Origin: Sinotaia quadrata
Lineage: Eukaryota > Mollusca > Gastropoda > Architaenioglossa > Viviparidae
Assembly: GCA_028829895.1 (NCBI GenBank)
Contig: CM054179.1
Coordinates: 56,241,891 to 56,305,890, forward strand
Length of the DNA: 64,000 nt
Direction: 5' to 3'
A program made the position numbers and the translations under genes. Positions 25,995 through 38,599 of the stretch are shown piece by piece; position 1 is the stretch's first letter, and every line of letters begins with the position of its first letter. The notes beneath the pieces were generated by a model. The model saw only the letters and a program-made list of their open reading frames with translations, was not told the DNA's origin and ran no database searches.

Positions 25995-26935
25995 TATATA
26001 ATGGTGGACGAGGTGTTGTAGGAAGTAGTGGATAAAGAGTTGTGTTCAGTAATGGATGAAGTGTTGTTTTAAATAGTGGGTAACGTGTTGTGTTATGGAT
26101 GACGTGTTGTGTTCAGTAATGATGAAGTGTCGTGATAAGCAGAGAGTAAAGTATTGTGTTCAGCAATGGATGAAGTGTTATTATAAGTAATGAGTAAAGG
26201 GTTGTGTTAAGTAATGGATGAAGTGTTATTATAAGTAATGAGTAAAGGGTTGTGTTAAGTAATGGATGAAGTGTTAGGCAGTGATTGAAGTGATGTGTCC
26301 AGTAATGGATGAAGTGTTATTATAAGTAATGAGTAAAGGGTTGTGTTAAGTAATGGATGAAGTGTTAGGCAGTGATTGAAGTGATGTGTCCAGTAATGGA
26401 TGAAGTGTTGTGTCCAGTAATGGATGAAGTGTTAAGTAGTGGTTGAAGTGTTGTGTTTAGTAATGGATGAAGTGTTGTGTCCAGTAATGGATGAAGTGTT
26501 ATTATAAGTAATGAGTAAAGGGTTGTGTTAAGTAATGGATGAAGTGTTAGGCAGTGATTGAAGTGATGTGTCCAGTAATGGATGAAGTGTTGTGTCCAGT
26601 AATGGATGAAGTGTTAAGTAGTGGTTGAAGTGTTGTGTTTAGTAATGGATGAAGTGTTGTGTCCAGTAATGGATGAAGTGTTATTATAAGTAATGAGTAA
26701 AGGGTTGTGTTAAGTAATGGATGAAGTGTTAGGCAGTGATTGAAGTGTGTCCAGTAATGGATGAAGTGTTGTGTCCAGTAATGGATGAAGTGTTAAGTAG
26801 TGGTTGAAGTGTTGTGTTTAGTAATGGATGAAGTGTTGTGTCCAGTAATGAATGAAGTGTTGGGTCCAATAATGGATGAAGTGTTAAGTAGTGATTGAAG
26901 TGTTGTGTCCAGTGATGGATGAAGTGTTGAGTTCA
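25995..26935. repeat. ~20-30-bp minisatellite with ~182-bp higher-order repeat
   Basis: Dozens of short units sharing GTAATGGATGAAGTGTT. A distinctive unit, ATTATAAGTAATGAGTAAAG, marks a larger repeat; it starts near 26501 and 26683, a 182-bp period, with several more closely spaced earlier copies. Confidence 0.92.
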
Positions 26936-27013
26936 GTTTTGACACTTCTCAATCCCCATGTCACGTATGTTGTTAACGCTTTTTTTCCCATTACGGCTGA
27001 ACAAATTATATTA

Positions 27014-27014
27014 T

Positions 27015-27073
<59 letters not shown>
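27014..27073. repeat. (TG)n microsatellite
   Basis: About 29 TG units on the plus strand. Confidence 0.97.
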
Positions 27074-27076
<3 letters not shown>

Positions 27077-28199
27077 AGTGCATTTGTCTATGAGTGTGAT
27101 GCAAAGATTTTCATCATCTTCACGAATAATTCCAATATAACATAATCTGAATTGATGAATGTATCTATAGATGTAGGTCTTGTGTGCTGCACTCATCCCT
27201 CCCGCATACCGCAGATTAAGCACGAACAAAGCCAAACTTGAATTAAGGGTTGCCTACAGACAGATCAATAGACAAACAGTCTTTCAGCTCATTCAGTTTT
27301 TCTCTTCTCATCTGGAAACAAGCCACCGAGCTACTTTTAAAAAAGATGTCTTCTAGCCACTGCCACATAAGCGTATTTCCTCACTCGAACTCTTTTTATC
27401 TCTGGACGTACAAGTGCCCTCACGTCAAACTGACATGAAGCGCGAGACAGTTGGAACACTCTTCTGTTGAGAGCTGTCGCTTAAGGGATGACGCGGGCTG
27501 TTTGGAGTGAAGGCCGAGAAACTCAAACTCCGAGCACGCTGTGCTCAAGAAGTCTGTGAGCCGAAGTCGGCTCGAGATCGACCAACGACACACTAAGGTG
27601 CATGCGAAAGAGAGGAGAGAAAGTGGAACTCATTTTCAGACCTTTTATCTACGTCGTTTCCCGCTTTTGTGAGGATTCTTTGCCTATTTGTAAACGGTGG
27701 TTAGTTTGCGAGAGTAGAATTGCATTGCATGCATACAAATAGATGATAACGAACTTATCTATCTCGTTCTGGCGTTATTAGAAGAACACATCTATGCTTT
27801 TTCAACAAGAAAAATTTTTTTTAAAATATATTTTTAAAAGGAATTAAACATTATTGCTATGATGCTTTTATATTTCTAAGTATGTACAAAAAATTATCGC
27901 TGCAAAAATAGTATAACAAAATAGTTCCCTTTTATTTTGCATTAGTTTTACCTGTACTGAGGTGGCAAAACAAACATTTAGTTAAGGATTTGCGAATATA
28001 TCAGATAAACTACGGTTTGCAATATCTTTTGTGATTTTGTTTGAAATATTATTTACAATTAATTTCCGAGTTCAGTACATTGAACAAGTGTCATATTTAA
28101 CTATGCAAATGTACTCAACAAGTTATTACATGGGAGATAACTTTGCTATACAAATGAATACAACGGGAGACATTTCATTTTTCAAACAATTTGTGCATA
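27074..28199. other. No gene established; one CpG-containing GC-richer block
   Basis: 27430-27640 is clearly richer in C, G and CpG than its surroundings. It could be a promoter or first exon on the plus strand, but I see no TATA element, reading frame or decisive splice site. The rest is AT-rich. Confidence 0.45.
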
Positions 28200-28297
<98 letters not shown>

Positions 28298-28395
28298 GGA
28301 TGGATGGATGGACAGACAGGCAGACCAGACAGACAGAGATAAAGGCAGACCGACAGACAGACAAACAGAGAGATAGATAGATAGAGACAGACAAA
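28200..28395. repeat. (GATA)n followed by GGAT/GACA/GATA variants
   Basis: About 24 GATA units, then GGAT and imperfect GACA, ending in GATAGATAGATAGAGACA. Plus-strand orientation. Confidence 0.95.
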
Positions 28396-28421
28396 TAAGT
28401 ATTATCAACTGATTTTACATT

Positions 28422-28422
<1 letters not shown>

Positions 28423-28520
<98 letters not shown>
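28423..28520. repeat. (TG)n microsatellite
   Basis: About 48 uninterrupted TG units, about 30 bp after the end of the GATA/GACA block. Confidence 0.97.
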
Positions 28521-29300
28521 CTGCCTTTCTAGCATCGTATCTTATAAGTTGTCTTCATTCCGTGACACGAAACAGTAAGACTCTTTACCGAAGCAAACTC
28601 TTTGTTGATATATTTTCCCCTTCAAAGTAACACCATAGCAATATGGCACATCCTGTAGAGGCCAAGGAATTTCTAAAGAACGTTTTATGCAATTTAGAAA
28701 TAAATTATCTGCATTTAATCTCTGTCACGGTTATAACCTTGTCAGTCGCTTGTAGTCAATGTTTTATTGGTCTGAATGTGGCATTCCTGTAGATGAAATG
28801 ATTAAAATTAACCTAATAATTGTGTATTCAGCATTTTAATTAAAAATCTACTTTTTAATTTCTCGTTTTGTCCACGTGTGGGTAAACAAGAGAAATAACT
28901 ACGGCGCGTATCATTCAGCGTTTATTTCCCTTGCAGAAGAACCTTGCACCAGTTGTCATTCGATTCGGCTTGCTACTTAATTCCAGAGCACCGAATATAA
29001 CTTCACTATCATTGTTATCAATATTTTCTTAACCCATAAAGCGATAATATATAGCACCAGGTTCAGGGTATTTTGGGCATATTTGATGTTTAGTTTCCGA
29101 GGTATGCCCTTACTAGATAACTAACCCGTACAGCTGAATGTCAAGTTTACAGTATTGACATATATATATGCATAGTGTAGATGCTTTTATGGACTAGTTG
29201 TGTACCTATCTTTAGTCTTGTCGTTTTGAAATAAACTAGTTGTCTGCGTACAGGTTGGTCGATTTAGTGCTCGAATGTAAAGCTTTCTGAATTTTCCCTT
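28521..29300. other. No gene established
   Basis: AT-rich. A polypyrimidine tract ending in CAG (GTTTATTTCCCTTGCAG, about 28919-28935) resembles a 3' splice site, but no reading frame or paired donor supports an exon. Confidence 0.5.
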
Positions 29301-29302
29301 AT

Positions 29303-29625
29303 TATAGACAAGTTTAGTTCAATGTTAGCTTTAGTTGTTATATTGTAATTTTGTCTTAACCACATTTTTATTATAGACCTGCTTAGTTCAGTGTTGGCTT
29401 GTGTTGCTATTTAATAATTGTGTGTTACCACATTCTTGTTATAGACCTGCTTAGTTCAGTGTTGGCTTGTGTTGCTATTTAATAATTGTGTGTTACCACA
29501 TTCTTGTTATAGACCTGCTTAGTTCAGTGTTGGCTTGTGTTGCTATTTAATAATTGTGTGTTAGCCACATTCTTGTTATGGACATGCTTAGTTCAATGTT
29601 GAGACTGGTGGCTTCTGTTGCTATT
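29303..29625. repeat. 68-bp minisatellite
   Basis: Four to five copies of TAGACCTGCTTAGTTCAGTG, TTGGCTTGTGTTGCTATTTA and TTACCACATTCTTGTTA. The central copies are nearly identical, with a 68-bp period. Confidence 0.93.
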
Positions 29626-29639
29626 TTATAATATAAACT

Positions 29640-30118
29640 CTAATTTATATTTAATGCATACTCTAGTGTCCTTAATTACAATCAATGTAAGGACTTCAAT
29701 ATTTCTTGAGCAATACTCTAGTGTCCTTAATTACCATCAATGAAAGGACTTCAATATTTCTTGAGCAATTCTAGTGTCCTTAATTACCATCAATGAAAAG
29801 GACTTCAATATTTCTTGAGCAATACTCTAGTGTCCTTGTTTATCATCATTTAAAAGGACTTCATCGTTGCTCTAACAATACTCTAAGGTAATTGGTTACC
29901 ATCAATTAAAGTGACTTCATTATTACTTGAGAGGTATTCTAGTGTCCTTAATTATCATCAATTAAAATTACTTCATTATTACCGGAGTAGTACTCTATTG
30001 TCATTGGTTACCATCAATTAATTTGACTTCATTATTACTTACACTAGTGTCATTAATACGAACAGTTAAAAGGAATTCATTATTACCTGAGAAATGCTTT
30101 AGTGTGTGATACAACATC
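29640..30118. repeat. ~52-57-bp minisatellite, left part
   Basis: About eight units with ACTCTAGTGTCCTTAATTAC, CATCAAT.AAA.GGACTTCA and TATTTCTTGAGCAA. Copies become more diverged to the right. The same repeat resumes at 30557. Confidence 0.9.
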
Positions 30119-30129
30119 ATCCTAACTAG

Positions 30130-30390
30130 TTATTTGTCATTATTATTAATCATCCATAATTAATTACAAGTGATGAGAATCTTAATTTATGTTATTAATA
30201 ATTGTGCAGAAGACAACACTCGTGTCTCTCAATTTGCAGATATGCGGGTGCTGTAACCGTTTTCTCTCTCCCACAACATTAAAGACAAACATTTACACAA
30301 TATTTCCCTAAGTGGAAAACCTCTTACCAAAAGAGAAAATAAATCCATCTTTAATCTATATTTAGCGAGCCCCCATCAACCCACTATTTC
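30130..30390 (+). repeat. Dispersed repeat family 2, copy 2
   Basis: Matches 13469-13740 in order and orientation, with about one difference every 6-8 bases by eye. It lies inside the 52-57-bp minisatellite, which continues on its far side after a small nested array. Confidence 0.78.
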
Positions 30391-30558
30391 ACACAGTAAT
30401 TCATCCAAACTTGAATGAAAAAGGCACAAAAATGGCTCACACAGTAATTTATCCAAACTTGAATTAAAAAGGCACGAAAATGGCTCACACAGTAATCCAT
30501 CCAAGCTTGAATGAAAAAGGCACGAAAATGGCTCACACAGTAATTTATCCAAACTTGA
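30388..30558. repeat. 48-bp minisatellite nested beside family 2
   Basis: Three and a half copies of CACACAGTAATTCATCCAAA, then CTTGAATGAAAAAGGCAC, at an exact 48-bp period. The minus-strand frame (Trp-Ile-Asn-Tyr-Cys-Val-Ser-His-like) is an artefact. Confidence 0.93.
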
Positions 30559-30752
30559 AAGGAATTCATTATTACTTGAGCAATACTATAGTGCCATTGG
30601 TTACAATCAATTGAAAGGAATTCATTATTACTTGAGCAATACTATAGTGCCATTGGTTACAATCAATTGAAAGGAATTCATTATTACTTGAGCAATACTA
30701 TAGTGTCATTGGTTACAATCAATTCCATAGACTTCATTTTTACTTGAGTAGT
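30557..30752. repeat. ~57-bp minisatellite, right part
   Basis: Three near-identical units with GAAAGGAATTCATTATTACT, then TGAGCAATACTATAGTG. These belong to the same family as the array ending near 30118 but are more uniform. Confidence 0.9.
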
Positions 30753-32120
30753 GTTTTCCCAATTTTGATTCATATTACAATCTTCTGCAAGAGATTGTTT
30801 CATATTTGAAGTGTACATCACGTTTGTATTTTAGTTGTATGTTACTGTTGTTTATGCACACTATTGTAAAGTGGATTGGAGAGCTTCAGGCGTGATTTTA
30901 AATTGAACTTCACTCTGCTACAGTGATAAAGGCATTTTAAAAATTATTCTAACCAATATAAGAATGACGATGTTAATAATTAGTATTTGCGAAATCAGTT
31001 ATCCAGAATAGTGTGCTGTGAAAGTCTGACGGCGCAAAACGATTTGTTCTCACGGCATTCTCAAAATATCACAAGGACTTTTCTTTCTCTTGTTTTACCT
31101 ATATACCATCAGGGATACATATTTTGATTTTAAGACGGAAGACGCGGACTGTTTTTTTTTTAATCTTTCATTTTTTTTATTTATTTTTTTTATTTTTGCT
31201 ATTGTCTGTTCCGAGTCAGTCACTTACAATAGTGATAATTTTATTCGTGTCAAATACAATACGAGATCTTTGCAGTCTGAGCATGTTTACCCTGCTCATC
31301 ACGTGACTGTAAAATACGTCATTGTTTTGTGTGTCATGTGATTCTGAAAATGCACGCATACAATTACCAAAGAAAAACAAGTATTCTCTTGACCTAAAGA
31401 ATAACTTATTACAAGAAAAAAAAAGAGCGGTCGTGTGTGAGTTTTATGTGGACACGTGACTGGACCAAATGATACCGCAGATTAATTTGCACCAGAAGGA
31501 ATCGTCCATCTGTTATGCGTATTTCGACACGGTTTGCAGAAAATCAATTGGGCCATTACTCACAGTTATCTCCCAGCCGAGTCAGTGAGAGACATTGTAC
31601 TAATGCATCCCTATTCCGACCACTAGAAGAGGAAAAACAGAAAGTCGGAAATTATATTGTCTTGCCTAGGATCTGTACTTAGTTCCATACCCAAGCAATT
31701 CTATTTTCTTCTAACATGTTATATGTTTAATGTACTAAATGTACTTCATCTGCAAGCGCGAAACGATTACTTCAGCTGTCTCTATTTTTGGCAGCATATC
31801 CTGAGACATAAATATGTTGCTAGGAGTTACAACAATCCTCCGAAGAATAATGTAGATAAAGAGCACTTTTATCGAGGAAGTATGAAAAGTTAATTAGCGA
31901 AAGCGCTGCAAAGATCACATATTTTCATTAGCAGGCAACTATTTTTAGCACATGTTCTTTAGTTGCCTAAATTGTAGAGCGATAATTCTTTTATATACTT
32001 CGAAGGCGCTATTTGTTTTATCTTACAGTTCTTGCTGATTATATGAAGAAAATAAATTTTATATTAGTTAATGACTAAAGAATTCCTGTCTTAAAAGTGA
32101 TGATCCGGACATGCATAATT
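30753..32120. other. No gene established
   Basis: Mostly unique. It contains a T-rich tract at 31150-31200 and two CACGTGACTG motifs (about 31300 and 31453), possible bHLH-ZIP sites. The frame 31657-31893 has no recognisable domain. Confidence 0.5.
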
Positions 32121-32385
<265 letters not shown>

Positions 32386-33510
32386 GACGCCCGCCGAGGC
32401 ATTTACCTGCGCCCGCCCGCGATAAGTTGTGAAAAGTTGTTCAGGTGTGAGCTCCAACCTCTCGTCACTTATTTTTGCTTCTCTAAATTCATTCTAAGCA
32501 AAACTGTTCTTGTGGATGTCACAAATGAAGACAAAATATCTTGTACACACCCCAAGTATCAAGTAAGTGGTACGTGACAGTTATTCCCTTCACTGCTGGT
32601 TGTCCACATTCAAACATTTCTGGAGGAATTTAAAGGAGATTTCAACAGTTCATCATCGTTGAGCCTGTCACAAAGGTAACAAAAATGGTGATCATCAATT
32701 GTGAGCTTCATTTAAGTAAGAAAACAAGTGGAATTGTAGAGTTTGGGACCTTCGAAATGATATTGTTTGAAAAGTGTGCTCAACTGATTATTTTTTTTTT
32801 AAATCTGGTTAACCGAAAAGGGTTTCCTGCTTTGCAAAATGTAGGATATAAAAAAAATGGGTCTTGACCTACTTATGCCTAACTTGACGATTGTTTTTGC
32901 ACGGGAATTTTATTTTAACTCTGCCAACTGCGAAAAACTGGTTGATGAAATGCAGTGCCCAAATCACGCTGACTATAAAAAGCATGTGAATGAATATTGC
33001 CTTTTCTCCAATCATAAATGCTTGTGATTGCATGATTACAACCTGTGTTCAGCTTTTTTCATATTTGTTTGTTTATTGAAATCTGAGCACAAGTAGAAAT
33101 AAAACTTGTGTTTTATTTTCGATTTTTGTATTCTTGGATATTGAAATCCAGATACAAATAACAATATAAAGAATAGTTTTAATTAACTATAATTGTTTAT
33201 GTTTTAAAGTTAGAATAATAAAAATTCGACTATTTCAATAAATAAAATTAAGACTCTTTATGATATTTATTTTGTAAAACTACTTATTTTATCTGCCATG
33301 TAGGTTGAAAAAGGCAAATTCACATAGTGAAAGACTAATTACCGATAACATTAACGAAAACTTTAAAATTGTAAAATTACCTTTTAATGTTATAGCATAT
33401 ATTATGTTTTGCCAAATACGTTTTGCATGATTATTAATGTCCTGTACAAAATAAGCTGTGAAACAGTTTTGATGCCCGCGATACAGTTATGAAAATTTGA
33501 ATGTTCAGGC
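32386..33510. other. No gene seen
   Basis: A short GC-rich stretch (32380-32420) next to the GATA array is followed by AT-rich unique DNA. The frame 32685-32867 is not recognisable. Confidence 0.6.
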
Positions 33511-33752
<242 letters not shown>

Positions 33753-33806
33753 AACAATAACGCGACTTCAAAATTTATTTGGTTCTATAACAATGTGTTA
33801 GTGAAT

Positions 33807-34531
33807 ATATGCACGGGTGACCCGTCAAAACCGCGAACGACAAATGCGCGCCGACAAAACCGCGATAGACAAAAACGCGACGACAAAATCGCGCTCTTTG
33901 AAATCGACAAAATCGCGCCGACAAATGCGCGCCGACAAAATCGCGATAAACATCACCAAGTAAAGAATGGCAGGAAGTGTTATGTATATTCGCTCTATTA
34001 CGTAACTTCTTTTCATTCTTTTCATTACCTTTGTGTAAGGATTATTTGCACTCAGTATCTCTTAATATTGATCTTTAAACAAAATTATTAAGATTAGATA
34101 TATGCTTCATTCTTTTCATTACTTTTGTGTAAGAATTATTTGCACGTAGTATCTCTTAATATTGATCTTTGATGTATGCTTCATTCTTTTCATTGCATTT
34201 GTGTAAGGATTATTTACACGTAGTATCTCATAATAGTGATCTTTAAATAAAATTATTAAGATTTGATGTATGCTTCATTCTTTTCATTGCCTTATTTTGA
34301 AGATTATTTGCACTCAGTATCTCTTAACATTGCTTTGTGTATCTAATATTGATATCTACGTATGTTATTATTACATTCTTGTACGATTTAACATGTATCA
34401 TCGCGATTTTGTCGATCGCGATTTTGTCGGCGCGATTTTGTCGGCGCGATTTTGTCGTCGCGATTTTGTCCATCGCGGTTTTGTGGGCGCGCATTTGTCG
34501 TTCGCGGTTTTGTCGGTGAACCATATGCACG
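33807..34531. mobile_element. 707-bp foldback-like TIR element with 9-bp target duplication
   Basis: The element spans 33816-34522 and is flanked by a perfect 9-bp direct repeat ATATGCACG (33807-33815 and 34523-34531). The two ends form inverted repeats of roughly 125-135 bp, starting GGTGACCCGTCAAAACCGCG on the left and GGTTCACCGACAAAACCGCG on the complement of the right. Each end is made of short sub-repeats of the form GACAAA(A/T)(T/C)(C/G)GCG. The centre (about 34000-34330) is AT-rich and holds four diverged 70-95-bp repeats with TTCATTCTTTTCATT. There is no coding capacity. Long sub-repeated inverted ends with a 9-bp duplication fit Foldback/Mutator-type DNA transposons. Superfamily assignment is inference, since no transposase is present. 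Confidence 0.85.
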
Positions 34532-34920
34532 ACTGTTCTTACGGGATGGGAATGAACGTGCTCTAAACGTCACAAGAAAAGAGGGGAATTGCGGCTCCTC
34601 AAGTTACTTCAAAACTTGAGAACACTACCAGATTGATCAACTTGCTGAAGCATTAAAATTTAGTTTCTTTATTTATCGGGAGTGAGAATCTCATTGCGCG
34701 CTTTCCTACTGTGAATGCCGACAAACAAAGAATTTCCATGGAATGGATTTAAAAGTTCCTAAAACCCTCGTGGGGTCTGCATTAGGACAGTGGATCCCTG
34801 CAAAATCTGGGACCTTCAAGTATGAGAGGAGCCAGTTTTCAAGAACAGCACAGATCACATGACTCCAATAACGCTTTCAAAGCTATGGAAAGAGTTTACC
34901 AAAGAAGTTGTCTGTTGTGT
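34532..34920. other. No gene seen
   Basis: Unique DNA with about average composition and no supported feature. Confidence 0.55.
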
Positions 34921-34924
34921 CAGC

Positions 34925-35040
34925 GGGTTCTCTCTCTTCTATCGTCCGCCTCTCTCCCGCTTTCTCATATTCTCCATCTCGCACCTCTCTCTCTCTCCCT
35001 TTCTCATATTCTCTTTCAAGCTGCACTTCGCTCTCAAATA

Positions 35041-35116
<76 letters not shown>

Positions 35117-35225
35117 TTCTTTTTTTCCTCCATCTTGCACCTATTTCTCTTTCTTTCTTAGTGTTTCGCTCCATCTCGCACCCCTCTGTCTCTTTATACT
35201 CGATTTCATTTCTCTCAGCAACTTC
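34925..35225. repeat. Pyrimidine-rich tract with (TC)n core
   Basis: A core of about 37 TC units with one T interruption at 35036-35111, inside a longer CT-rich region. Open frames on both strands (including the 191-codon plus-strand frame from 34822) follow from the low-complexity sequence. Confidence 0.93.
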
Positions 35226-35744
35226 TCTTGTGCCGATTTCACACATTCAAAGGATATTTGTCCATTTCAGTGACATTGCATTATTTAAAAGAAGACATTT
35301 TCTAAGAGTTTGTACAATCCATTTGCCAGTGATAACTCAGCCTTACAGATATATCTCACGTTTTAATAGTGATAGAACTGGGACTCGCGTCAAGTGACAC
35401 GGAGTCAGACGCAAATTTTCTTCGTCAAGGATAATTTAAATCGTCTTCTTTCATTTTTATTTTTATAAATAAATTGTAATCCTTAAGCAAACATTTAATC
35501 TATTAAGCTCCTTCCTTCACATTTTCCGTCCCTTTCGCATCTTTGTTGTCCATTTATTTCCTTCCCGCTCTCTTTGTCTCTTCCCCTTTGTCTTTCTTTC
35601 TTCTTATTTTCAATTTTTGTCTCCTTTCTCTCTCTCTTGCTACATCTTCTCAACGCTGTCAGTTAGCGCCCCTGAATTGCAAATACATTCAGATGGCCAC
35701 TGTTAGAAATGAGTGTAAAGTAAAAGCAGACTAGCACTAACATT
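35226..35744. other. No gene seen
   Basis: T-rich to unique DNA. No domain or RNA gene recognised. Confidence 0.55.
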
Positions 35745-35869
35745 TCTTGCAAGGAAATATCACACTTCAATGTGGCCTGCAGGATCTGTGCGCGCACATC
35801 AGAGGTCAGCTTGTCTTTAGTGGATTCTCAGTTGAGCAACGACGTACGCACATATACAGCTGTGGTGTA

Positions 35870-36066
35870 AAGGTGTGTGTGTGTGAGTGTGTGTGTGTGT
35901 GTGCGTGTGTGAGTGTGTGTGTGCGTGTGTGAGTGTGTGTGTATGTGTGTGTGTCTTTGTGTGAGTGTGTGTGTATGTGTGTGTGTATGAGAGTGTGTGT
36001 GTATGTGTGTGTGAGTGTGTGTGTGTGAGTGTGTGTATATGTGTGTATGAGAGAGAGAGAGTGTGT

Positions 36067-36098
<32 letters not shown>
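35870..36098. repeat. Imperfect (TG)n block
   Basis: TG runs broken by GAGTG, TATG and CTTTG, so that a secondary period of about 20-30 bp appears. Plus-strand TG. Confidence 0.95.
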
Positions 36099-36102
<4 letters not shown>

Positions 36103-36610
36103 CTTTTCTTATTTTATTTTTAATGTTGGACGAGTACGGCCTGTCCATAAGAATAATTTGAAACATTAAACATACATATTTATTGATTAGTAAAAACTAC
36201 ACTCGTGTAACAAAATTACCTTCAGTTATATTAATTAGTAATCTCATTTAATATGATAATGGACATGAAGTACAGAAGGAAAAAAAATATTTCTCTTTTT
36301 ATAAATGTTCACTAAATTTCAATATAATGTGATTTTTGTACTGAGTTTTGCATACCCGTAATCCATATTTCACAAACTTTCTATACAATTTGACGGTTTT
36401 ACTTAGTTTGCATAGACTTTGGACATTATTACAAATGAGTTTTCATGATAATGAAATTCCGACGATTCCTTGAAATAATATTCTTTTCAATCTTCTTTTT
36501 TCCTCAACGGTCAACTGACCACACTCAGTTTCTAATGATTTCTTTCCTCGTGCTTTTGTTCTTCTTTCTTTCAAGTGCAATGCTAGTGACATTTTAATCT
36601 AACTGTAAAG
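36099..36610. other. No gene seen
   Basis: AT-rich unique DNA. Confidence 0.6.
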
Positions 36611-36915
36611 AAGCAACATAATATATTGAATAATTTGGTATTTCTTTGTAATCAAGCAACATAATGCACTGAATAACTTGGTATTTCTTTGTAATCAAGC
36701 AACATAATGCACTGAATAACTTGGTATTTCTTTGTAATCAAGCAACATAATGCACTGAATAACTTGGTATTTCTTTGTAATCAAGCAACATAATGCACTG
36801 AATAACTTGGTATTTCTTTGTAATCAAGCAACATAATGCACTGAATAACTTGGTATTTCTTTGTAATCAAGCAACATAATGCACTTAATAATTTGGTATT
36901 TCTTTGTAATCAAGC
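36611..36915. repeat. 43-bp minisatellite
   Basis: Seven copies of AAGCAACATAATGCACTGAA, then TAACTTGGTATTTCTTTGTA, at an exact 43-bp period. The inner copies are identical. The end copies carry the same variants (TAATTTGG), as if the array grew from the middle. Confidence 0.95.
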
Positions 36916-37151
36916 CCTAATAGAACAATAGTACTTCATTTGCATTCTCGATTGCTTTCCTTATAGCTTTGTTGTTTTGCAGCCTTCTTGTTGGGGTTCT
37001 GCCTACATGTGACTTATTTTTGTCCACGAAGCATTTTATGTCTTCAAACAAGCATTGCTGTTCTTCAGTGAAGTCACATGAAATTTCCCCAGCGTGGTTG
37101 TCAGCTGGAATTGACTGTTGTGTATAGGTTTTGGTATTCGTTTGTATTCGT

Positions 37152-37356
<205 letters not shown>

Positions 37357-38225
37357 GTGTGCACGCTTATCTGTTGATATACGTTGTTCTCTTGAGACAG
37401 TCCCTCCAAATTGTAGATACATGAAGTTTCACCATTAGCTCTTCCTCTTATACATGAGAAAGTGCTTTTTGTGTTCTTTTCCTTCGTCAATCGTAAATTT
37501 TATTCTTTTCTGATTTCCCTTCGCATCAAAGACGTCCTTAGACTGGTTCGATACCAATATGGAGCTGGAGAGCTCTAGAGATGAGGTTGGAAATTAACTA
37601 TTTGTGGGAGCTCGGCAGACAAAAACATCATTATGCATGTGTTTTATTGGCAGAAATTCTATTTTCCAAAGCCTGGCCTGCGTGATGATGGCGCAGACGT
37701 GTGCGTATGTTTATTGGTATGATTACGGTATTTCAGCATTGTGCTTTACACCGAACTTGTTAAGCACGTAGAGAAAGACATGCATTTCAGCAAAAGCCCT
37801 TAAAGCATAAATCTGCGGCTACACATTCATACAGAAGTATTCAATTACATACTTGTATAGGTAATGCAATTACGTTTATGCAAAATTCATAAATGTCTCA
37901 ATCCCCTTCATTGTATGCTTTTTTATTCTCTCTACTTTGGGTGCGTTTGCACATCGTGGAATAATTGTATTCTTTATATTACTGTTAGTATTACTATCGA
38001 TTTATTTCACTTTGTTATTTAGATAGTTACGTATATTAGCCAGTAAATGTGATTATTTTTTTCACTTTATTGAAATTCTTTGAGGATTGAAGTAGCATAA
38101 TTAATATTTGATTTGTGTTTGGAGGTGAAAAGAAGGGAAAATAATATTCTGTTGGTGCAATTTTGTAATTCAAGAAAATTTATCTTCTAATATAATGCTC
38201 TAATACCTTTAATCAAGAGAACATG
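37357..38225. other. No gene seen
   Basis: Unique, AT-rich to average DNA without a supported feature. Confidence 0.6.
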
Positions 38226-38390
38226 TTCTTTAGAAGTAAGATGACTTCATTATAATATAATGATGTAGTACTTCTAAGTACAGCTAGCTTAGCCAGGATA
38301 ATTAGTTCTTTAGAAGTAAGATGACTTCATTATAATATAATGATGTAGTACTTCTAAGTACAGCTAGCTTAGCCATGATAATTAGTTTTT
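38226..38390. repeat. 82-bp tandem duplication
   Basis: Two nearly identical copies beginning TTCTTTAGAAGTAAGATGAC and ending GGATAATTAG / TGATAATTAG. Confidence 0.95.
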
Positions 38391-38599
38391 AGTCACTTCA
38401 TTCTGTGGTTTGTCACGTTCTGATTAAATATAAAACTTAAAATGTACTAACACTACAATTGGATATTTTGAATGTGATAGTGTAAATCGATTTACGATTT
38501 AATTGAAGCAATAAAAGTAGCACTTGATAGAATAAAAGTCTTTATCGTGTTTAGTACATTATGAATAAAGTGAAGGATTTTTTAAAAAAACAAAATCAA

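Noticed and set aside
34822..35397. 191-codon Ser/Leu-rich frame
   Set aside because: Runs through the CT-rich tract; composition is due to low complexity.
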